DNA from: Streptomyces odontomachi | Lineage (GTDB): Bacteria > Actinomycetota > Actinomycetes > Streptomycetales > Streptomycetaceae | Assembly (NCBI RefSeq): GCF_024435355.1 | Contig: NZ_JAMJWG010000042.1 | Coordinates: forward strand, 1 to 34,115 | Direction of reading: 5' to 3' | Length of the DNA: 34,115 bases | The notes under the pieces: model-generated | Told to the model about the DNA's origin: nothing | The model's database searches: none | Seen by the model: the letters and a program-made list of their open reading frames with translations, nothing else | Translations under genes and position numbers: made by a program | Part shown: in pieces, positions 30,265 through 34,115 of the stretch | How the letters are laid out: each line of letters opens with the position of its first letter | Position numbering within the stretch: the first letter of the stretch is position 1

Positions 30265-30424
30265 ACGCACCCGTGACGCCACGGGCTCGCTGATCGACCC
30301 CACTCACCCGATCGAGGACCGCGTCCCCAGGGGGATCTGGGTACGTGTCCTGATCTACGTGTGCGCCGGCCACTTCCTCGCCGGCTTCCTGTTCCTCCTC
30401 TTCGCCCTCGGCGGCCGGGGATGA
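30257..30424 (+). CDS. Small single-span membrane protein (DUF6126-like)
   Basis: 55 residues from ATG 30257, overlapping the end of the regulator gene, with AGGAGGCGG just ahead. A polar N-terminus (about 1-26, ending PRGIW) is followed by one membrane helix (VLIYVCAGHFLAGFLFLLFAL) and a short Gly/Arg end. This matches my memory of DUF6126 proteins, which sit beside XRE-cupin genes in Streptomyces. Coupled translation suggests it works with the regulator, perhaps as a membrane sensor. Only six bases separate it from the convergent aminotransferase stop. Confidence 0.75.
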   Translation: MPERTRDATGSLIDPTHPIEDRVPRGIWVRVLIYVCAGHFLAGFLFLLFALGGRG

Positions 30425-30430
30425 AGGCCC

Positions 30431-31906
30431 CTACCGGTTGGCGATCGCCTGCTTGACCAGCGTCTTGCCGAAGTCCCACATCAGCCCGCCGTTGTGCGCG
30501 TCGTCCATCACCGCGGTGAAGGCGGTCACGAAGCGGTCGACGTCCCGTTCACCGACGATCAGCGGCGGGATCAGCTTGATCACTTCCAGGTGGTCGCCGG
30601 AGACCTGGGTGAGGATGCGGTGCTTCTGGAGCAGCGGTACGACCACCATCTGCGCGAACAGCCCCTTGCGCGCGGCTTGCAGCATGGTCCAGCGGCTGCG
30701 CAGCTTCAACGAGGTGGGGCGGCCGAACTCGATGCCGATCATGAGCCCTCGGCCCCGTACGTCGCTGAGCAACTCGTAGCGGTCGACGAGCGCCCGCAAC
30801 CGGGACTTCAGCAGCTCGCCGGTGGCCCGGGCGTTCGCCACGATCCGCTCGTCCGCCATGACCGACAGTACGGCCAGACCCGCGGCCATCGCCTGGGCGT
30901 TGGAGCCGAAGCTCGCCGAATGGACCAGGACCCGGTCCATCGACGTGTACACCTTCTTGAAGATCCACTCCTTGCCCAGGGTGGCGCTGACCGGCACGTA
31001 GCCACCGGAGAGCGCCTTGGCCACGCACACCAGGTCGGGCTCGACGCCGGCCTCGTGCTGGTAGGCGTAGAAGTCACCGGTGCGGCCCAGGCCGGTCTGC
31101 ACCTCGTCCGCGATGAGCAGCGCCTTGTGCCGGTGCAGCAACTCCTGTGCGGCCCGCAGGTATCCGGGCGGCGTCTCGTGGACGCCCTTGCCCTGGATCG
31201 GCTCCACGATCAGGGCGGCGACGTCGCCCTTCTTCAGCTCGGCGGCGAGCGCGTCGAGGTCGCCGAGCGGCACGGGGGTGTCCGGCAGCAGCGGGGCGAA
31301 GCCGTCGCGGAACCCGGCCTCACCGTTGACCGACAGGGAGCCCGTGGTCAGGCCGTGGAAGGCGTGCGCGCAGTACAGGATCCTGGGTCTGCCGGTGGCG
31401 TACCGGGCGAACTTCAGTGCGGTCTCGACGGCTTCGGTGCCGCTGTTGCCGAAGAACACCCGGTCCAGGTGGGGGCTGTGCGCGAGCAGTCGTTCGGCCA
31501 GTAGGCCCGGCAGCGGCTGGCAGTCGAAGCGGGTCAGATCGGCGAGCGAGGCGTCCAGCACGTCGTGCAGGGCCTTGCGGACGACCGGGTGGTGACGGCC
31601 GAGGCCCATCACGCCGAAGCCGGCGAGCATGTCCAGGTACTCGTGTCCGTCGGCGTCCCAGAAGTACGGGCCCTCGGCCCGCTCGTAGAACTTGTCGAAA
31701 CCGATGGTGTGCAGCATGCGGGGCAGTTGGTGGTTGAGGTGCTTCGCGTGCAGCTCGTAGCGCTCCGCGCCGCGCTCGGCGAGCAGCCTGCCCAGGTCGA
31801 ACCCCTTGCCACCGGGGGTGGCAGGGCCACCGTCAGGGCGTGGCTCCGTGCTGCTGCGGGGTACGGAGACGCTCTGAACGCCGTGGGCGGGTGAGGGGGT
31901 CGTCAT
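30431..31906 (-). CDS. hpnO: Class III aminotransferase, HpnO-like (hopanoid side-chain amination)
   Basis: 491 residues from ATG 31906 (AAGGAG five bases ahead); the frame stays open far upstream through dxs but is not coding there. Pyridoxal-phosphate enzyme of fold type I: FGNSGTEAVETALK (phosphate cup), LIADEVQTGLGRTG, and catalytic K297 in VAKALSGGYVP. Its location directly after dxs on the same strand matches the end of the Streptomyces hopanoid cluster (in S. coelicolor the dxs and aminotransferase genes are neighbours, from memory), where this enzyme is thought to form the amino group of aminobacteriohopanetriol. Related ornithine- or acetylornithine-type activity cannot be excluded from the sequence alone. 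Confidence 0.82.
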   Translation of the reverse strand: MTTPSPAHGVQSVSVPRSSTEPRPDGGPATPGGKGFDLGRLLAERGAERYELHAKHLNHQLPRMLHTIGFDKFYERAEGPYFWDADGHEYLDMLAGFGVMGLGRHHPVVRKALHDVLDASLADLTRFDCQPLPGLLAERLLAHSPHLDRVFFGNSGTEAVETALKFARYATGRPRILYCAHAFHGLTTGSLSVNGEAGFRDGFAPLLPDTPVPLGDLDALAAELKKGDVAALIVEPIQGKGVHETPPGYLRAAQELLHRHKALLIADEVQTGLGRTGDFYAYQHEAGVEPDLVCVAKALSGGYVPVSATLGKEWIFKKVYTSMDRVLVHSASFGSNAQAMAAGLAVLSVMADERIVANARATGELLKSRLRALVDRYELLSDVRGRGLMIGIEFGRPTSLKLRSRWTMLQAARKGLFAQMVVVPLLQKHRILTQVSGDHLEVIKLIPPLIVGERDVDRFVTAFTAVMDDAHNGGLMWDFGKTLVKQAIANR

Positions 31907-31926
31907 CGGAACTCCTTGCGTGGAGA

Positions 31927-31946
31927 CCCCCGCTTGGCGGCGGGGG
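31927..31946. terminator. Small GC hairpin upstream of the aminotransferase gene
   Basis: CCCCCGC (31927-31933) and GCGGGGG (31940-31946) form a seven-pair stem with a six-base loop, 20 bases before the aminotransferase start. It may be part of an attenuating leader together with the larger inverted repeat beyond it. Confidence 0.45.
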
Positions 31947-31950
31947 AGGA

Positions 31951-32003
31951 AACGCATGCGCAGCCTTGTGGTGCCGGCACCGCAACATCGCTGCGCATGC
32001 GTT
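31951..32003. promoter_or_regulatory. Large inverted repeat between dxs and the aminotransferase gene
   Basis: AACGCATGCGCAGC (31951-31964) is repeated exactly, inverted, at 31990-32003; each arm contains the palindrome GCATGC. The 25-base interval holds a further 12-base palindrome GGTGCCGGCACC (31970-31981). As DNA these could be two operator sites; as RNA a long hairpin ahead of the aminotransferase. Confidence 0.6.
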
Positions 32004-32060
32004 CCGTACAGATGGTGAGGTCGGTGAGGTGTGTCCCAGCGGTACTCCGTCGGGCAGGAG

Positions 32061-32081
32061 CCCCCTCCTTCAGGGAGGGGG
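32061..32081 (-). terminator. Hairpin immediately after dxs
   Basis: CCCCCTCC (32061-32068) and GGAGGGGG (32074-32081) pair with a five-base loop, four bases after the dxs stop. It probably terminates or processes most dxs transcripts, so the aminotransferase may have partly independent expression. Confidence 0.7.
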
Positions 32082-32085
32082 GAGG

Positions 32086-34032
32086 TCAAGCCCGTGTCTC
32101 CTTGGCCGCCGCCGTCCGGTTCCGCCGGGTGGCCGGCCGTTTCCCGTCTGCCGCGGCGCCATTGCCCTGACGGGCCAGTGAGGCGCCGATCCGGCCCGCG
32201 ATCTCGACCGGGGTGAGTCCGATGTCGGCCAGCACCTCGCCGCGCTTGCCGTGCGGCAGGAACTGCTCCGGGATGCCGAAGCGCCGTACCGGAACGTCCA
32301 CGTCGGCCTCGCCCAGGGCGAGGGCCACCGCGGAACCGACACCCGCGGCACGGCTGTTGTCCTCGACCACGGCGACCAGGCGGTGCTCGGCGGCCAGCGG
32401 TGCGAGCGCGGGGTCGACGGGCTTGACCCAGCGCGGGTCCACCACGGTGCAGCCGATTCCGCGGGCCTGGAGCAGCTCGGCGGCCTGGAGGCAGACGGGG
32501 GCCATCACGCCGACGGCGACCAGCAGCACCTCGGGCCGCTCGGCACGCTGCAACACGTCCATGCCGCCGATCCTGCCGGTGGCCGGGATCGCCGGACCCA
32601 CCGACTCCTTGGGGAACCTGATCAGGGTCGGTGCGTCGTCCACGGCGACCGCCTCGCGCAGTTCGGCGCGCAGCTGGTCGGCGTCGCGCGGAGCGGCGAT
32701 CCGGAGGCCGGGCACCACCTGGAGGATCGACATGTCCCACATGCCGTTGTGCGAGGGGCCGTCCGCGCCGGTCACGCCGGCCCGGTCCAGCACGAAGGTG
32801 ACACCGCACTGGTGCAGGGCGACGTCCATCAGCAGCTGGTCGAAGGCCCGATTGAGGAACGTGGCGTAGACGGGCATCACCGGGTGCAGGCCGCCGGTGG
32901 CGAGCCCGGCGGCGGAGACGGTGGCGTGCTGCTCGGCGATGCCGACGTCCCACACCCGGTCGGGGAACCGCCGGGCGAACTCGCTGAGGCCCACCGGGTC
33001 GAGCATGGCGGCGGTGATCGCGACGATGTCCTCGCGCTCCGCGCCCAGCCGGGCGATCTCTTCGCCGAACACCGACGTCCACGAGGGCGCGCTGGACGGC
33101 TTCAACGGCTCGCAGGTGAGCGGGTCCATCGCGCCGACCGTGTGGAAGTGGTCGGCGTCGTCGGCGAGCGCCGGCTCGTAGCCGCGGCCCTTCTCGGTGA
33201 TGCAGTGCACGAGGACGGGTCCGTGGAAGCGCTTGGCGCGCCGCAACGCCGACTCCATGGCGCCGGTGTCGTGCCCGTCGATCGGGCCGAGGTACTTCAG
33301 GCCCAGGTCCTCGAACATGCCCTGCGGGGCGAAGGCGTCCTTGAAGCCCTTCTTGGCGCCGTGCAGCGACTCGTACAGCGGCCGCCCGACGACGGGCATG
33401 CCTTGCAGCACGTCCTTGCCCCAGGCGAGCACCTTCTCGTAACTGTCGGTGGTGCGCAGGGCGGCCAGGTGGTTGGCGAGGCCGCCGATGGTGGGTGCGT
33501 AGGAGCGCTCGTTGTCGTTCACGACGATGATCAGCGGGCGGTTCTTGGCGGCGGCGATGTTGTTCAGCGCCTCCCAGGCCATGCCGCCGGTCAGTGCACC
33601 GTCGCCGATGACGGCGACGACATGGCCGCGCTCCCCCAGCACATCGCGGGCCTTGGCGAGGCCGTCGGCCCAACCCAGCGCGGTGGAGGCGTGGCTGTTC
33701 TCGATGACGTCGTGCTCGGACTCCTCACGGGACGGGTAGCCGGACAGGCCGCCCTTGCCGCGCAGTTTGGAGAAGTCCTGGCGCCCGGTGAGGAGTTTGT
33801 GCACGTAGCTCTGGTGTCCGGTGTCCCAGAGAATGCGGTCGACCGGTGATTCGAAGACGCGGTGCAGGGCGATGGTGAGTTCCACCACGCCCAGATTGGG
33901 ACCGAGGTGACCTCCGGTCCTGGCCACCGCCTGCACCAGGAATTCCCGGATCTCCTCGGCCAGTATGTCGAGTTCCGCCTCGGACAGCGCCTTCAGATCG
34001 CGCGGCCCCCGGATGCCTTCCAGAATCGTCAC
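32086..34032 (-). CDS. dxs: 1-deoxy-D-xylulose-5-phosphate synthase
   Basis: 648 residues from GTG 34032 with GAGGGGG eight bases ahead. Full-length DXS: thiamine-diphosphate motif GDGALTGGMAWEALNNIA, the N-terminal HLGPNLGVVELTIALH and DTGHQSYVHKLLTGR, the pyrimidine-domain VGIAEQHATVSAAGLA with its catalytic Glu, and HNGMWDMS. It condenses pyruvate with glyceraldehyde 3-phosphate, the entry and main control step of the MEP isoprenoid pathway, in the cytoplasm. The short basic C-terminal tail (KRPATRRNRTAAAKETRA) is Streptomyces-like. Beside an aminotransferase of HpnO type this is probably the dedicated dxs of the hopanoid locus, not necessarily the only copy in the genome. Confidence 0.96.
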   Translation of the reverse strand: MTILEGIRGPRDLKALSEAELDILAEEIREFLVQAVARTGGHLGPNLGVVELTIALHRVFESPVDRILWDTGHQSYVHKLLTGRQDFSKLRGKGGLSGYPSREESEHDVIENSHASTALGWADGLAKARDVLGERGHVVAVIGDGALTGGMAWEALNNIAAAKNRPLIIVVNDNERSYAPTIGGLANHLAALRTTDSYEKVLAWGKDVLQGMPVVGRPLYESLHGAKKGFKDAFAPQGMFEDLGLKYLGPIDGHDTGAMESALRRAKRFHGPVLVHCITEKGRGYEPALADDADHFHTVGAMDPLTCEPLKPSSAPSWTSVFGEEIARLGAEREDIVAITAAMLDPVGLSEFARRFPDRVWDVGIAEQHATVSAAGLATGGLHPVMPVYATFLNRAFDQLLMDVALHQCGVTFVLDRAGVTGADGPSHNGMWDMSILQVVPGLRIAAPRDADQLRAELREAVAVDDAPTLIRFPKESVGPAIPATGRIGGMDVLQRAERPEVLLVAVGVMAPVCLQAAELLQARGIGCTVVDPRWVKPVDPALAPLAAEHRLVAVVEDNSRAAGVGSAVALALGEADVDVPVRRFGIPEQFLPHGKRGEVLADIGLTPVEIAGRIGASLARQGNGAAADGKRPATRRNRTAAAKETRA

Positions 34033-34079
34033 GCTCGGGCCCCCTCTCTGTGTGCCTGTGTGGGCTCTTGTGCCTGCGG

Positions 34080-34115
34080 TCAGCCGACGGTGACGGCGGG
34101 TTCCCCGGAGGCGAT
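34080..34115 (-). CDS. C-terminal end of the gene upstream of dxs (cut by window edge)
   Basis: A minus-strand frame enters at 34115 and ends with TGA at 34082-34080, reading IASGEPAVTVG. With 47 bases to the dxs start it would be the preceding gene of the same operon; by synteny with Streptomyces hopanoid loci it may be ispG/gcpE. Eleven residues are too few to prove it. Confidence 0.35.
   Translation of the reverse strand: MASGEPAVTVG

Noticed and set aside
30431..33673. A 1080-codon open frame on the minus strand
   Set aside because: Only the part from 31906 down is the aminotransferase; the upstream portion is Arg-rich and out of frame with dxs, which is clearly the real gene there.
32251..33849. 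A 532-codon frame opposite dxs
   Set aside because: Shadow frame of dxs; its Gly/Val/His-rich sequence matches no family.

Overview
The window is high-GC actinobacterial DNA and almost certainly comes from a Streptomyces or close relative. Codons favour G/C at the third position, GTG and TTG starts are frequent, and it carries a conservon (cvn-type roadblock/DUF742/histidine-kinase-like set), a Scr1-type regulator, a c-di-AMP riboswitch in front of a LysM/M23 cell-wall hydrolase, and the dxs end of what looks like the Streptomyces hopanoid locus. All family assignments are from reading the protein sequences; no search was run.

Left part (1-7450): a RiPP-like biosynthetic locus. A three-gene ABC exporter (ATPase plus two ABC-2 permeases, minus strand) diverges from a plus-strand operon: an Fe(II)/2-oxoglutarate oxygenase, a cobalamin-type radical SAM enzyme of the 'RiPP maturation radical SAM protein 1' kind, a 52-codon small ORF that is the best precursor candidate, and a nucleotidyltransferase-like protein (PF14907-like). 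No known leader family is visible, so the product is unknown and this is the least described system in the window.

Junction (7460-8803): a tRNA 3'-half remnant, then a decayed insertion sequence with imperfect 23-bp terminal inverted repeats and a transposase broken by two frameshifts.

Middle part (8804-17760): a second RiPP locus, an FxLD-type class I lanthipeptide cluster. A regulatory module (small protein, DUF6879 protein, Scr1-type HTH regulator) is bracketed by two identical 18-bp copies of a GTGCA-N6-TGCAC operator; the second copy faces the lanthipeptide genes. Then come the 57-aa precursor with an FQLD leader motif and four core cysteines, a strong hairpin, a split LanB dehydratase, a LanC cyclase, a fusion of a LanB elimination domain with a protein-isoaspartate-type O-methyltransferase, and a helical protein of unknown function. 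Together they should make a four-ring (methyl)lanthionine peptide with one modified aspartate (Asp44). A low-GC non-coding stretch with repeated GCTCCCA/TGGGAGC elements separates this from tRNA-Pro(GGG), so the two RiPP loci may be accessory DNA inserted beside a tRNA.

Right part (18470-34115) is more chromosomal in character: a split transketolase pair separated by a polypyrimidine tract; a conservon that lacks the usual GTPase gene; a metallo-beta-lactamase-fold lipase-like hydrolase; a carboxymuconolactone-decarboxylase-family gene behind an ECF41-like promoter; the riboswitch-controlled M23 peptidase; a tyrosine phosphatase; an XRE-cupin regulator with a perfect operator palindrome and a coupled small membrane protein; and, on the minus strand, dxs followed by a class III aminotransferase (HpnO-like), which would supply isoprenoid precursor and amino-functionalise hopanoids.
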